A stretch of DNA of 64,000 nt, taken from NCBI RefSeq assembly GCF_001890385.1, contig NZ_CP018221.1, positions 3,087,501-3,151,500 of the forward strand. Reading direction: 5' to 3'. Below the pieces are notes generated by a model. The model did not search any database. It saw only the letters and a program-made list of their open reading frames with translations, and had not been told where the DNA came from. The stretch comes from Tardibacter chloracetimidivorans (GTDB lineage: Bacteria > Pseudomonadota > Alphaproteobacteria > Sphingomonadales > Sphingomonadaceae). Shown here one piece after another: positions 34,757-44,690 of this stretch. A program made the translations under genes and the position numbers. How positions within the stretch are numbered: the stretch's first letter is position 1; each line of letters begins with the position of its first letter.

Positions 34757-35800
34757 ATGATAGCCGATGTCCCCTCCCGCCTGCTGCTTGATGGCGATGC
34801 GCTGGTTGCGAACTGGCGCTGGCTGGCGGCCAAGAGCGGGCAAGCGCGTTGCGGGGCCGCGATAAAGGCCGACGGCTATGGCCTTGGCGCTATTGAAGTT
34901 TGCAGGCGGCTGGCGGCGGCGGGTTGCCGCGACTTCTTCGTCGCCACCTGGGCGGAGGCGCTTGCGCTTGGCCGCATGCCGCAGGGCACGACGCTGTCGG
35001 TCCTGCACGGCGTTCGCGGCGGCGATCTGGCCCATGCCCGCGCGGGGCTGGCGCGGCCGATCCTCAACACCCCCGCACAGGTCGTGCGGTGGAAGGAGGC
35101 GGGCGGCGGCCCCTGCGACGTGATGGTCGACACCGGGATGAACCGGCTGGGCCTTTCCCCGCAAGAGGCTGCCTCCGGCCTGCTCGACGGGCTGATGGTC
35201 GAAACGCTGATGAGCCATCTCGCCTGCGCGGATGAACCCGCCCATGCGCTCAACCGCCGCCAGCTCCAGGCCTTTTCGGCCCTTCGCCAGACGGTGCCCG
35301 CAAATGCCTATAGCCTCGCCAATTCGGCGGGTATTTGTCTCGGCGCGGACTATGCGTTCGACCTCACCCGGCCGGGCCTTTCCATCTATGGCGGCGTTCA
35401 GGTGCCCGATATGGAAGGGCGCATCCGTCAGGTCGCCCGGCCGGAGGTGGAGCTTCTTCAGGTGAGGGAAATCAGCGCCGGCGACAGCGTCGGCTATAAC
35501 GCCACCTTCACCGCCGAACGGTCGATGCGGGTGGGCGTGCTCAACCTGGGATACGCCGACGGCTATCTCAGGGGCTTTTCCGGGCAGGGCCGCGCACTCG
35601 CCGGAGAGAGGGCGCTTCCGGTGCTCGGCCGCGTCTCGATGGACCTGACGGTTATCGACCTTGCCGCCGCGCCCGATCTTCGCGAAGGCGATCACGTGAC
35701 CATCGACTTCGATCTGCCCCGCGCCAGCCACCAGTCCGGTCTCTCGCAATATGAGTTGCTTACCGGCCTTGGCCGCCGCTATCACCGCGTCTGGTCATAG
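34757..35800 (+). CDS. alr: Alanine racemase
   Basis: A 347-residue PLP enzyme that interconverts L- and D-alanine for peptidoglycan. The PLP lysine is Lys37 in CGAAIKADGYGLG; MVDTGMNRLGL, LANSAGIC and the second catalytic base region SVGYNATF with GVLNLGYADGY are all present. The C-terminal beta domain includes GRVSMDLTVID. The ATG at 34757 places the lysine near residue 37 as expected; an upstream in-frame start at 34661 lies in the terminator loop region and is rejected. Confidence 0.95.
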   Translation: MIADVPSRLLLDGDALVANWRWLAAKSGQARCGAAIKADGYGLGAIEVCRRLAAAGCRDFFVATWAEALALGRMPQGTTLSVLHGVRGGDLAHARAGLARPILNTPAQVVRWKEAGGGPCDVMVDTGMNRLGLSPQEAASGLLDGLMVETLMSHLACADEPAHALNRRQLQAFSALRQTVPANAYSLANSAGICLGADYAFDLTRPGLSIYGGVQVPDMEGRIRQVARPEVELLQVREISAGDSVGYNATFTAERSMRVGVLNLGYADGYLRGFSGQGRALAGERALPVLGRVSMDLTVIDLAAAPDLREGDHVTIDFDLPRASHQSGLSQYELLTGLGRRYHRVWS

Positions 35801-35826
35801 GTTGGCGAGGCGAGGTCCGAACCCTG

Positions 35827-36609
35827 GTGCAGAGCGTAATCGAGTTCTTCGCGACGATCGGGCGCTTCATCATCAACGCCTTTGCCGCGTTGGGGCGCGT
35901 GACGCTCTTTGCGGCGACCGCGATCGGGCGGGGGCTGACTCCGCCCTATTATCCGTCGCGCCTTGCCGAACAGCTTGCCCAGATCGGCTGGTTCTCGCTG
36001 CCCGTGGTGGGGCTGACGGCGATCTTCACCGGCGCTGCGCTGGCCCAGCAGATCTATACCGGCGGCTCCCGCTTCAACGCGGAATCGACCGTTCCCGCCA
36101 TCGTCGTTATCGGCATGGTGCGCGAGCTTGCGCCCGTTCTCGCCGGGTTGATGGTTGCGGGGCGCGTGTCGTCGGCAATGGCGGCGGAACTTGGCACGAT
36201 GCGCGTGACCGAGCAGCTTGACGCGATGGTGACGCTCAGGACCGATCCCTATCGCTACCTCGTCGCACCGCGCGTCCTCGCCAGCACCATCGCCCTGCCG
36301 CTGCTGGTGCTTGTCGCCAATTCGATCGGCATTTTCGGCGGCTGGCTGCTGGCGACGGCCAAGCTCGGCTTCAACAGCGCCAACTATCTGAGCGTCACCC
36401 GCGAGTTTCTGGAGATGGACGATCTGGTCATGTCGCTTGTGAAGGCGGGCGTGTTCGGTTTCGCCATCGGCCTGATGGGTTGCTACAACGGCTTCACCTC
36501 CAATGGCGGCGCGGCGGGTGTCGGCCGCGCGACGACAAACGCGGTGGTGTCGGCTTTCGTGCTGATCCTGCTTTCCAACCTCATCCTCACCGTGATCGCG
36601 TTCGGCTGA
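35827..36609 (+). CDS. mlaE: MlaE-family ABC transporter permease (phospholipid/lipid transport)
   Basis: A 260-residue membrane protein with about five to six helices. The MlaE signature appears as GAALAQQIYTGGSRFNAEST, IVVIGMVRELAPVLAGLMVA, GRVSSAMAAELGTMRVTEQL and YRYLVAPRVLA. MlaE with the MlaF ATPase forms the inner-membrane core that moves phospholipids between membranes. It starts with GTG, and its stop overlaps the mlaF start (TGATG). No MCE-domain (MlaD) gene follows in the window; downstream is a convergent ABC exporter. Confidence 0.93.
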   Translation: MQSVIEFFATIGRFIINAFAALGRVTLFAATAIGRGLTPPYYPSRLAEQLAQIGWFSLPVVGLTAIFTGAALAQQIYTGGSRFNAESTVPAIVVIGMVRELAPVLAGLMVAGRVSSAMAAELGTMRVTEQLDAMVTLRTDPYRYLVAPRVLASTIALPLLVLVANSIGIFGGWLLATAKLGFNSANYLSVTREFLEMDDLVMSLVKAGVFGFAIGLMGCYNGFTSNGGAAGVGRATTNAVVSAFVLILLSNLILTVIAFG

Positions 36610-37382
36610 TGAACGACGGCAACACCCTTTCCGGGCCAAAGATCGCGCTTCAGGGCGTGGTCAAGCGCTTTGGCCGCAAGACCGTGCTGGATGGAATCGA
36701 CCTCAGCGTCGATCCGGGCGAATCGCTTGTCGTGATCGGCGGGTCCGGCTCCGGCAAGTCGGTGATGCTGAAGTGCATCCTGGGCCTGATGAAGGTGGAT
36801 GAAGGCCGCATATTGGTGGACGGCGAGGACGTGACCCGCATGAGCGGGCGCGAGCTTCAGCGGGTGCGCGGCAGGTTCGGCATGTTGTTTCAGGGCGGCG
36901 CGCTGTTCGATTCGCTGCCGGTGTGGCGCAACGTCACCTTCGCGCTCAGCAAGGGCAGTGGCGGCCATGCGGCGGAGATGCGGCGCATCGCGCTGGAAAA
37001 TATCGAAAAGGTCGGGCTTGGTGCGGAGGTGCTGGACCTGCGCCCGTCGGAACTTTCGGGCGGCATGCAGAAGCGGGTCGCGCTCGCCCGCGCCATCGCG
37101 GGCCATCCGGAAATCCTGTTCTTCGACGAGCCGACGACCGGGCTGGACCCGATCCGCGCCCATTCGATCAACAGCCTGATCGTCAGCCTTGTACGCGATC
37201 TCGGGATCACGGCCGTCACCATCACCCATGACATGGCGAGCGCGCGGACCATCGCGCATCGCGTGGCGATGCTCAAGGACGGGCGGATCATCTGGTCCGG
37301 GCCGACATCCGAGCTTGAATCCAGCGGCAATGATTATGTCGATGATTTCGTCCGCGGCCGTTCGAAATCGGTGACCATCTAG
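36609..37382 (+). CDS. mlaF: MlaF-family ABC transporter ATP-binding protein
   Basis: A 257-residue ABC ATPase. Walker A GGSGSGKSVMLKCILGL, signature LSGGMQKRVALARAIAG, Walker B EILFFDEPTTGLDP and H-loop TITHDM are all present; GLDPIRAHSINSLIV is common in MlaF. The KSVMLK form of the P-loop is also usual for this group. The ATG overlaps the mlaE stop. It powers lipid transport through the MlaE permease, and a periplasmic MCE component would be needed from elsewhere in the genome. Confidence 0.95.
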   Translation: MNDGNTLSGPKIALQGVVKRFGRKTVLDGIDLSVDPGESLVVIGGSGSGKSVMLKCILGLMKVDEGRILVDGEDVTRMSGRELQRVRGRFGMLFQGGALFDSLPVWRNVTFALSKGSGGHAAEMRRIALENIEKVGLGAEVLDLRPSELSGGMQKRVALARAIAGHPEILFFDEPTTGLDPIRAHSINSLIVSLVRDLGITAVTITHDMASARTIAHRVAMLKDGRIIWSGPTSELESSGNDYVDDFVRGRSKSVTI

Positions 37383-37403
37383 CCTCCTGACCCCCGGGGC
37401 GGT

Positions 37404-39209
37404 TCAGGCCGCTTCCTCCTCTTCCTTTTCGCGGTCGGCCTGCTGGCGCGCCCACATGTCCGCATAGATTCCGGCGCGCGCCATAAGCTGCTCATGGGTG
37501 CCCCGTTCCGCCACGCGCCCGGCGTCCAGCACCACGATCTCATCGGCGTCGACCACGGTGGAGAGGCGGTGCGCGATGACGATGGTGGTGCGCGAGCGGC
37601 TGACATCGGCAAGCGCCGACTGGATTTCCGCCTCGGTTCGCGTGTCCAGCGCGCTCGTCGCTTCGTCCAGAATCAGGATCGGCGGGTTCTTCAATATCGT
37701 CCGCGCGATGGCGACCCGCTGTTTTTCGCCGCCCGACAGCTTCAGCCCGCGCTCGCCGACCTCGCTTTCATAGCCAAGGGGCAGGCTCATGATGAAAGCG
37801 TGGATGGCCGCGCCGCGCGCCGCCGCCTCCACCTCGGCCCGGGTCGCGCCGTCGCGCCCATAGCCGATGTTGTAGCCGATGCTGTCGTTGAACAGCACCG
37901 TGTCCTGCGGGACGATTCCGATCGCGCCGCGCAGCGATTGCTGCGTCACGTCGCGAATGTCCTGGCCGTCAATGGTGATCCGGCCGGATGTTACATCATA
38001 AAAGCGGTAGAGCAGGCGTGACAGGGTGGATTTGCCTGCGCCCGAATGTCCCACCACGGCCAGCTTCCGGCCGGGGGCGACGTCCAGGTCCACGCCTTTC
38101 AGGATCGGCCGGGCGGGGTCATAGGCAAAGACGACATTCTCGAACCGCACATGGCCCCCCGACACCTTCAGCGGGGGCGCGTCCGGCGCATCGGCCACCT
38201 CGGCGGGGGTATCGATCAGACCGAACATCGCCTCCATGTCGATCAGCCCCTGCTTGATCTCGCGATAGACCATGCCCAGCATGTCCAGCGGCCGGAAAAG
38301 CTGGGCGAGAAGCGCGTTCACCAGCACCACGTCGCCAACGGTGAAGCGGCCCTGCGCCCAGCCCCAGACGGTGAACCCCATTGCGGCGGCCATCATGATG
38401 TTGGTGATCGCCGACTGGCCGACGTTCAGCAGCGCGAGCGACGTCTCGTTTCGCACCGCCGCGTTCATATAGGCGTCGACCGCACGGCCGTAGCGCTGCG
38501 TCTCGCGGTCCTCGGCGTTGAAATATTTGACGGTCTCGTAGTTCAGCAGCGAATCGACCGCCTTGGAGACGGCGTGCGTGTCGCTGTCCACCATCTGCCG
38601 GCGCACCCGGGCGCGCCAATCGGTGACGATACGGGTGAAGACGATATAGACCGCCACCGCCAGAAGCGTGAAGGCGACCAGCCCCCAGCCGAACTTCACC
38701 AGAAAGATCACGCAGACGGCGACAAGCTCGATCACCGTCGGCCCGATGTTGAACAGCAGGAAATAGAGCATGGTGTCGATGCTCTTGGTGCCGCGCTCTA
38801 CGATCTTGGTCAGCGCCCCCGTGTGACGCTCCAGGTGAAAGCGCAGCGACAGCCGGTGGATATGAGAAAACACGTCCACCGATAGGCGTCGCGCCGCGTC
38901 CTGACCCACGCGCTCGAATATGGCGTTGCGCAGGTTGTCGAACAGCACCGCGCCGAAACGCGCTGCGGCATAGGCGAGGATCAGCGCCACCGCGATCGCC
39001 ACTCCCGGCTCCATGCCGGGGGCCATGCGGTCGATCGCGCCCTTATAGGCAAAGGGCATGGCCAACACGGTCGCCTTGGCAAGCAGCACCAGCATGATCG
39101 CGGCGATCACCCGCGCCTTCAGGCGTCCCTGTCCCTCGGGCCAGAGATAGGGAAGGAAGCGGCGCAGCGGATGCGCGCTCGCCGTTGCAGCGGGGGTGGT
39201 TACGGACAT
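37404..39209 (-). CDS. ATM1-like ABC exporter, permease plus ATPase
   Basis: A 601-residue half-transporter: six membrane helices (residues about 30-330), then an ABC ATPase with GHSGAGKSTLSRLLYRFY (Walker A), LKLSGGEKQRVAIARTILKN (signature), ILILDEATSALD (Walker B) and IVIAHRLSTV (H-loop). LNYETVKYFNAEDRE in the membrane domain is the ATM1/HMT1 hallmark. Such exporters move glutathione-linked sulfur or metal conjugates. The ATG at 39209 is chosen because MSVTTPAATAS begins the family-like part. It ends 21 bases from the convergent mlaF. Confidence 0.93.
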   Translation of the reverse strand: MSVTTPAATASAHPLRRFLPYLWPEGQGRLKARVIAAIMLVLLAKATVLAMPFAYKGAIDRMAPGMEPGVAIAVALILAYAAARFGAVLFDNLRNAIFERVGQDAARRLSVDVFSHIHRLSLRFHLERHTGALTKIVERGTKSIDTMLYFLLFNIGPTVIELVAVCVIFLVKFGWGLVAFTLLAVAVYIVFTRIVTDWRARVRRQMVDSDTHAVSKAVDSLLNYETVKYFNAEDRETQRYGRAVDAYMNAAVRNETSLALLNVGQSAITNIMMAAAMGFTVWGWAQGRFTVGDVVLVNALLAQLFRPLDMLGMVYREIKQGLIDMEAMFGLIDTPAEVADAPDAPPLKVSGGHVRFENVVFAYDPARPILKGVDLDVAPGRKLAVVGHSGAGKSTLSRLLYRFYDVTSGRITIDGQDIRDVTQQSLRGAIGIVPQDTVLFNDSIGYNIGYGRDGATRAEVEAAARGAAIHAFIMSLPLGYESEVGERGLKLSGGEKQRVAIARTILKNPPILILDEATSALDTRTEAEIQSALADVSRSRTTIVIAHRLSTVVDADEIVVLDAGRVAERGTHEQLMARAGIYADMWARQQADREKEEEEAA

Positions 39210-39730
39210 GCTATCAATTAGATAGTTCGGTCGCAGCGCCAGGCAATCGGTCCGGCTGCGAAATCCGTCCTTTCCGGTCCTTCCGGCCGGGCTGGCTGCG
39301 GGGACCAGAGTTGCAACTGCATCCCGGCCGGAAGGCGGCGAACGAAAGGCCGGCGGGCGCTTGCGACAGGGGAGTCCCAAAGGCGCAGGGACCATTTGCG
39401 CCACAGGGTCAGTCGCTCGCGCCCACAGGCCATGACTTCATTCGCATGCACAGCATGGAGCGATGCGGCCGCCATCGGGAGTATAGACAGGTCACAAATG
39501 GCGCGTGTAACTTCCCCATCGGTCCCCAGGCGTGATAGGCCGATGCTGCGGCTCACATGAGGGTTCGCGAAAAGGATGGATCGTGTCGGGAGCTACACGG
39601 TGTAACAAGACGTTACGTGTTATACGGATATAGAAAAATCAGCACGATAGAGGAACTTCCGCAGTATTTTTACTTTACGTTAACCAATGTTCAAGAAACG
39701 GTGTCGCGCCAATAATAACGAGGCCTGCCA
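39210..39730. other. 521-bp intergenic region between ABC exporter and TPR protein genes
   Basis: No protein-like reading frame, tRNA or strong hairpin was found. The first 300 bases are GC-rich; 39580-39725 is AT-rich and probably holds the promoter of the downstream TPR gene, with GTAAC-N5-GTTAC at 39602-39616 as a possible operator. TTCAAG-N17-TAATAA (39690-39718) looks like a promoter but lies too near the start codon. Confidence 0.5.
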
Positions 39731-41437
39731 ATGCAGCAGGGAGACCACCCGCCAGCTCCTGAGCGGTTAAGAACAAGGATAGAACAGGAACTGGCCGCGA
39801 TTGAAGCGTCGCCAGCCTTTAGCCGTTCGCCGGTAATGCGGCGGCTGCTCCGGTTCATCGTCGCAGAATCCGAGGCCGGCCGTGGCTCCTTGATCAAATC
39901 CTATACGGTCGCAGTCGATGGCCTCGGCCGGGGAGAAGATTTCGACGCGCAGCAGGACAGCTATCCGCGCGTCCAGATCGGACGGCTCCGCAAGGCGCTG
40001 GACAGTCATTACGGCCACAATGCGCCGGTAAACGGCCTGCGGTTCGAGCTTCGGCCCGGCAGCTATGAAATCCACTTTATTGAAACGCAGACCGGGCGCG
40101 GGGCCGGCTCCACACAAATGTTTCCTCCGGCGGGCAGGTCGCAAGGACGGCTTGGGTCCGGAACGCTGGTCTGGTTTTTGACGCTGCTGTTCGTCGCGGC
40201 CATCGCCCTGCTCTGGCTGACGGGCACGGGCAAGCGCTGGCTCGCGCCCTGGCATCTCGACGGCCAGACGTCCGAGGCCTTCGTCGATTTTCCGCTGGTC
40301 GAGGTCCGGCCGGTTATTGCGTCGGGCAAGGCCGAAAGCGGAACGGCCGAAATCGTCACATTCCAGTTGACCGACGCCCTGCGGCGGACCGGCTGGCTTC
40401 GTATTCGTTCAGCGACGCCCGAGCCCGGCTCTTCGGAGGACGCACCGCCGGATTATCGGTTGCGTTCCAGGCTTTACGGCAAAGGCAACGATCTGTCCTT
40501 GGCGGTCGAGCTGGTTCAGGCCGATAACGATCTTGTCGTCTGGACGCATGAGGTGCCGATCCGTGCCGCGGCCCGAGGGCCGGATCAATTGGCGTGGGTG
40601 TCGATGAGCCTCGCCAGCAGTCTGACCCGCCTGCGCGGTCCCGTGGTGGAGCGGGCGCTGCATGGCTACCCCGATATGCCAGCGCCGGGCTACCCTTGCG
40701 TGGTACGCACCCTGGCTTTCGACATGGACAGGACAGCGGCTGAATACGGCCGCCTGCACATGTGTCTGGAACAAACCATCGCCATGCGCCCCCAAATGAG
40801 CCGCGCCAGAACGTTGCTGGCACGGCTGAAGCAGGACAATCTGGATTTTCACTACGCCCCGGCCGGCGACGATAGCCCCAGGGGGGTAATCCGCCTCGCC
40901 GCCAGCGCGGTCGAGCAGGACCCGAACGACAGCATGGCGCTGATGGACCTCGCCTTTCTTCAGCTTCGGTATGGCGATTATCAGCGCGCGCGCGCCAATG
41001 CCGAACGGGCCTATGCCAATAATCGTCATTGTCCCAAGATTCTCAGCCGCGCCGGAACCGTGCTGTTCTTTCTAGGCGACAAGAGGGGGCTCGATCTGGT
41101 CAATCGCGCGCTTGAGACGGAATCCGATCCGGCGGCATGGTTCTATGTGGCGCCCTTCTACGACGCGCTTGTCCGGGGAGATGCGGCCGCCGCGAAGGCG
41201 AACGCCGCCCAGATGGCGCAACTGCAGGACAAGGGGCAAATCTCCATTACCGCGCTCAGGGCGGTGGCTGCGGCGATGCAGATGCAGTCGGACATGGCCC
41301 GGAACTACTGGCGGGCCGTCGTTCGCGCCGTCCCCGGCGCATCCAGCGATCCCCGCAAGGTGTTTTTCAGAATGGGCGTGCCCAAGTCTTATGCTGATCG
41401 CAGCGTTGCGGTGATGAACGCGGCCGGGGTGCTCTGA
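39731..41437 (+). CDS. Membrane protein with N-terminal soluble domain and TPR-like C-terminal half
   Basis: A 568-residue protein. Residues 1-110 are soluble (FSRSPVMRRLLRFIVAESEA, then YPRVQIGRLRKALDSHYGHN), a pattern seen in CadC-like or adenylate cyclase-associated regulators. One membrane helix lies at about 145-165 (TLVWFLTLLFVAAIALLWLT). The remaining 400 residues are periplasmic with TPR-like repeats from about 370 (SMALMDLAFLQLRYGDYQRA). The layout suggests a membrane-bound regulator, cytoplasmic at the N-terminus. I do not recognise a named family, and the DNA-binding role of the N-terminus is unproven. Confidence 0.7.
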   Translation: MQQGDHPPAPERLRTRIEQELAAIEASPAFSRSPVMRRLLRFIVAESEAGRGSLIKSYTVAVDGLGRGEDFDAQQDSYPRVQIGRLRKALDSHYGHNAPVNGLRFELRPGSYEIHFIETQTGRGAGSTQMFPPAGRSQGRLGSGTLVWFLTLLFVAAIALLWLTGTGKRWLAPWHLDGQTSEAFVDFPLVEVRPVIASGKAESGTAEIVTFQLTDALRRTGWLRIRSATPEPGSSEDAPPDYRLRSRLYGKGNDLSLAVELVQADNDLVVWTHEVPIRAAARGPDQLAWVSMSLASSLTRLRGPVVERALHGYPDMPAPGYPCVVRTLAFDMDRTAAEYGRLHMCLEQTIAMRPQMSRARTLLARLKQDNLDFHYAPAGDDSPRGVIRLAASAVEQDPNDSMALMDLAFLQLRYGDYQRARANAERAYANNRHCPKILSRAGTVLFFLGDKRGLDLVNRALETESDPAAWFYVAPFYDALVRGDAAAAKANAAQMAQLQDKGQISITALRAVAAAMQMQSDMARNYWRAVVRAVPGASSDPRKVFFRMGVPKSYADRSVAVMNAAGVL

Positions 41438-41469
41438 CGATACCGGCCATTTGGGGCGGAGTTTTCCGC

Positions 41470-42405
41470 TCAGTCGAACAGGCTGGAAACTGAGGTTTCG
41501 TCCGCGATGCGCTTGACCGCCTCGGCAAACAGCGGGGCAATGGTCAAAAGGCGGATCTTGGCCGCATCCTTCACCGCTTGCGGCACGCCGATGGAATCGG
41601 TGATCACCAGCTCGGTCAACGCAGAGGATTCGACGCGCGCCACTGCGCCGCCCGAAAGCACGCCGTGGCTCACATAGGCGGCCACGCCTTCAGCGCCCGC
41701 CTCCATCAGCGCCGCTGCCGCGTTGCAGAGCGTCCCGGCCGAATCGACGATGTCGTCGACGAGGATGCAGAAACGGCCGGAGACATCGCCGATGATGTTC
41801 ATCACTTCGGACTCACCGGCCCGTTCCCGGCGCTTGTCGACGATGGCGAGCGGCGCGTTGTCCAGCCGCTTGGCGAGCGCCCTTGCGCGCACCACGCCGC
41901 CCACGTCCGGAGACACGACCATCAGGTTCTTCGCGCTGAACCGGCTGCGGATGTCGGCGGACATCACCGGCGCGGCATAGAGATTGTCGGTCGGGATATC
42001 GAAGAAGCCCTGAATCTGGCCCGCATGCAGGTCCATCGAAAGGACGCGGTCAGCGCCGGCCGTGGTGATGAGATTGGCGACCAGCTTGGCCGAAATGGGA
42101 GTGCGCGGCCCGGGCTTCCGGTCCTGCCTTGCATAGCCGAAATAGGGGAGGACAGCCGTGATCCGCCGCGCCGACGAGCGTTTCAGCGCATCGATGCAGA
42201 TAAGCAGCTCCATCAGATTGTCATTGGCCGGATAGGCCGTCGACTGGAGCACGAACACATCCTCGCCGCGAACATTCTCGTGGATTTCGACAAAGACCTC
42301 TTCGTCGGCGAACCTGCGCACCGCCGCATCCGTCAGGGGCAGGTCGAGATAGTCCGCGATCGCCTGCGCCAACGGCCGATTGGAATTGCCTGCCAGAATT
42401 TTCAT
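41470..42405 (-). CDS. prs: Ribose-phosphate pyrophosphokinase
   Basis: A 311-residue enzyme that makes PRPP from ribose-5-phosphate and ATP for nucleotide, His and Trp synthesis. Seen are [20 protein letters not shown], the flexible loop [40 protein letters not shown] (the PRPP synthase signature) and the PRPP loop [14 protein letters not shown]. The GDQ-type metal site is at VVSPDVGG. It lies 32 bases from the convergent TPR gene and 52 bases after the transporter gene upstream. Confidence 0.97.
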   Translation of the reverse strand: MKILAGNSNRPLAQAIADYLDLPLTDAAVRRFADEEVFVEIHENVRGEDVFVLQSTAYPANDNLMELLICIDALKRSSARRITAVLPYFGYARQDRKPGPRTPISAKLVANLITTAGADRVLSMDLHAGQIQGFFDIPTDNLYAAPVMSADIRSRFSAKNLMVVSPDVGGVVRARALAKRLDNAPLAIVDKRRERAGESEVMNIIGDVSGRFCILVDDIVDSAGTLCNAAAALMEAGAEGVAAYVSHGVLSGGAVARVESSALTELVITDSIGVPQAVKDAAKIRLLTIAPLFAEAVKRIADETSVSSLFD

Positions 42406-42457
42406 CTTCAGTTCCCGCCCCGAGTCGAGCGGCTCATAAAGCGGGGCGCGCCGCTTC

Positions 42458-43861
42458 TCAAGCAGCGATGGCCCTGATGATGAAGACCGTCGCCACGATC
42501 AGGCCGGTCCCCGCCAGATCAAGCCAGAGGCCCGCCCGCAGCATGTCGGTCACGTGCAGCCGCCCGGTCGCAAAGGCGATGGCGTTGGGGGCGGTGCCCG
42601 CCGGCAGCATGAAGCCCCAGCTCGCGGCGATTGCCGTCGGCATCGCAAGCAGCAGCGGGTCGGCTCCCGTCGCGATCATCAACCCGGCCACGACCGGCAT
42701 GAAGCCCGATGCCGAAGCGACGTTGCTGGCGAACTCAGTCACCAGGATGATGAAAGCGGTCAGCACCAGCGCCATCACGACCAGCGGCACCTCGTTCAGC
42801 ATCGTCAGACGTTCGCCAAGCCAGACGGCCAGCCCTGCGCGGGTGATCGCCTCTGCCAGCGCCAGTCCGCCGCCGAACATCATTATAATGTCCCAGGGCG
42901 CGGCCTTTGCTTCCTTCCACACCAATATCGGGCGACCATCGCCTGCCGGGACCACGAACAGCAGCAATGCGCCCAGAATCGCGATGACCCCGTCATCGGC
43001 AAGGCCGGGAGGAAGGGCGCCGCCCAGCAGCGGCGCGGTGATCCAGGCGCAGACCACGAGCGCGACGATCGGTGCAAGCCGCCGTTCAGCGCTTGACCAG
43101 GGGCCCGGGCTTCCGATCGCATCGGACAGCATTTTGGGGTCCAGTTTTCCGGCCGACAGCCCCGTGGTGCGGATCAGGAGAAGCCAGGCCAGCGGGATTG
43201 CCATGACCACTATCGGCAGTCCGAACATGGCCCAGGTCAGAAAGTCGATGCGAAATCCGGTCAGCTTGTCCACCAGCCCCGCGGCGATCGCATTGGTGGG
43301 AGAGCCGACCAGCGTGCCCAGCCCGCCGATGGTCGCGGCATAGGCGACGCCGAGCGTGAGCGCGATGGCCAGCGGGTTCCGCTCACCCTCCGGGCTGCCC
43401 GTCGCCGTCAATATGGCGACCACCACCGGCATCATGATCAGCGTGGTCGCCGTGTTGGAGACGATCATGCTCAGCATTGCGGTTGCGACCATGAAGGCAA
43501 GAAGGAGCGCCCGGGGCGAAGCGGGCGCGCGCCCTACGATGGCGAGCGCAAGCCGCCGGTGCAGTCCTGTCCGCCCGATCGCGAGCGCCATGAACGCGCC
43601 CCCCAGCACCAGGAACAAGATGGGGGAATAATAGCTGGCCGCCACATCGGACGGGGTGGAAACGCCCAGCAGCGGCAGCAGTGCGAAAGGCAGCAGCGCC
43701 GTCGCGGTGAGCGGCAGCGCCTCGGTCATCCACCAGCAGGCCATCAGAAAGGCGAGCGCAGTGACGCGCCATGCGTCCGCCCCCATGCCGTCTGGCGCCG
43801 GAAGCAGAAGCAGCAGGCAAAATCCCGCCAGTCCGGCCCAGAAGCCAAGTCTTTCCCGCAT
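42458..43861 (-). CDS. DASS/SLC13-family anion:sodium symporter
   Basis: A 467-residue membrane protein with about eleven helices. Signature blocks are [17 protein letters not shown]-like ([20 protein letters not shown], the SNT motif), [20 protein letters not shown] and late [20 protein letters not shown] with a second SNV-type loop. These are the two Na+/substrate sites of DASS transporters for dicarboxylates or sulfate. The substrate cannot be decided by reading. It is upstream of prs in the same direction but probably separately transcribed. Confidence 0.9.
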   Translation of the reverse strand: MRERLGFWAGLAGFCLLLLLPAPDGMGADAWRVTALAFLMACWWMTEALPLTATALLPFALLPLLGVSTPSDVAASYYSPILFLVLGGAFMALAIGRTGLHRRLALAIVGRAPASPRALLLAFMVATAMLSMIVSNTATTLIMMPVVVAILTATGSPEGERNPLAIALTLGVAYAATIGGLGTLVGSPTNAIAAGLVDKLTGFRIDFLTWAMFGLPIVVMAIPLAWLLLIRTTGLSAGKLDPKMLSDAIGSPGPWSSAERRLAPIVALVVCAWITAPLLGGALPPGLADDGVIAILGALLLFVVPAGDGRPILVWKEAKAAPWDIIMMFGGGLALAEAITRAGLAVWLGERLTMLNEVPLVVMALVLTAFIILVTEFASNVASASGFMPVVAGLMIATGADPLLLAMPTAIAASWGFMLPAGTAPNAIAFATGRLHVTDMLRAGLWLDLAGTGLIVATVFIIRAIAA

Positions 43862-43922
43862 CCCATCCCCCTTGCCGGGTCAGGCTAGCCGGGCGAGGGG
43901 CGGCTGTGAAGGCCGGGGACAG

Positions 43923-44690
43923 TCAGGGCAGCGCGATGGCGCTCAACTGCCTGCCGTAATCCGCCTCCCCGCGATGCGTCGCGCGTCGGAAGCTGAAGAA
44001 GCGGTCGGGCGCAGAATAGGTGTCGAGCCCCATCGCTTCAACGCGGCCGATGCCGGCAGCCGCCAGCGCCGCGGCGTTGAAGCCTTCCAGATCGAACCAG
44101 GCATGGCCGGGACGGCCGTCTGCAAAAAAGCGCTCATTCTCCGGATCGGCATCGGCAAAGCGGCGGCGAAAGCCGTGGTCGACCTCATAGGATGCGCGGG
44201 CGATGCACGGCCCGATCGCAGCCGCAATGCGCGACCGCTTCGCTCCCAGCCTTTCCATCGCCTCGACCGTCGCTGCGATCACGCCGCCAAACGCCCCCTT
44301 CCATCCCGCATGGGCCGCGCCGATCACGCCCGCGTCCGGGTCGGCGAACAGCACGGGCGCGCAATCGGCCGTCAATATGCCCAGCAGCAGGCCCGGCCTG
44401 TCCGTCACCACCGCATCGGCCTGCGGCCGCGCATCGTCGGGCCAAGGCGATGTGACGGTTACCGCTTTGGCGCTATGCACCTGATGAAGCGTCACAAGCC
44501 TTGCGCCCGGCGCAACCGCCTCAACCGCGCGCCGCCGGTTCTCGGCGATCGCCTGCCGGTCGTCGTCAGAGCCCAATCCGACGTTCAACCCCGCGAGCAT
44601 GCCTTCCGAAACGCCGCCGCGCCGCCCCAGAAAGCCGTGCGGCACGCCGCCAAGCGCTTCGGCGCGATTAATCTCGACAGCATCCGTCAT
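43923..44690 (-). CDS. pgeF: Peptidoglycan editing factor PgeF (multicopper-like, YfiH family)
   Basis: A 255-residue cytosolic enzyme. It has VTLHQVHSAKAVTVT with the conserved His, ILTADCAPVLF (Cys), AAHAGWKGAFGGV (His) and the late FFSFRRATHRGEADYGRQLS, all diagnostic of the YfiH/PgeF family, which removes misincorporated L-Ser from cell-wall precursors. The ATG at 44690 overlaps the MidA stop (ATGA), fixing the start and showing coupling. It is the last gene of the midA-pgeF unit. Confidence 0.95.
   Translation of the reverse strand: MTDAVEINRAEALGGVPHGFLGRRGGVSEGMLAGLNVGLGSDDDRQAIAENRRRAVEAVAPGARLVTLHQVHSAKAVTVTSPWPDDARPQADAVVTDRPGLLLGILTADCAPVLFADPDAGVIGAAHAGWKGAFGGVIAATVEAMERLGAKRSRIAAAIGPCIARASYEVDHGFRRRFADADPENERFFADGRPGHAWFDLEGFNAAALAAAGIGRVEAMGLDTYSAPDRFFSFRRATHRGEADYGRQLSAIALP

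Noticed and set aside
39690-39718. TTCAAG-N17-TAATAA promoter-like pair upstream of the TPR gene
   Set aside because: The start codon at 39731 would be only about six bases after the expected transcription start, leaving no room for a ribosome binding site.
41438-41469. GCGGA-GTTT-TCCGC hairpin between the TPR and prs genes as a bidirectional terminator
   Set aside because: The stem is only five bases and no U-run follows on either strand.
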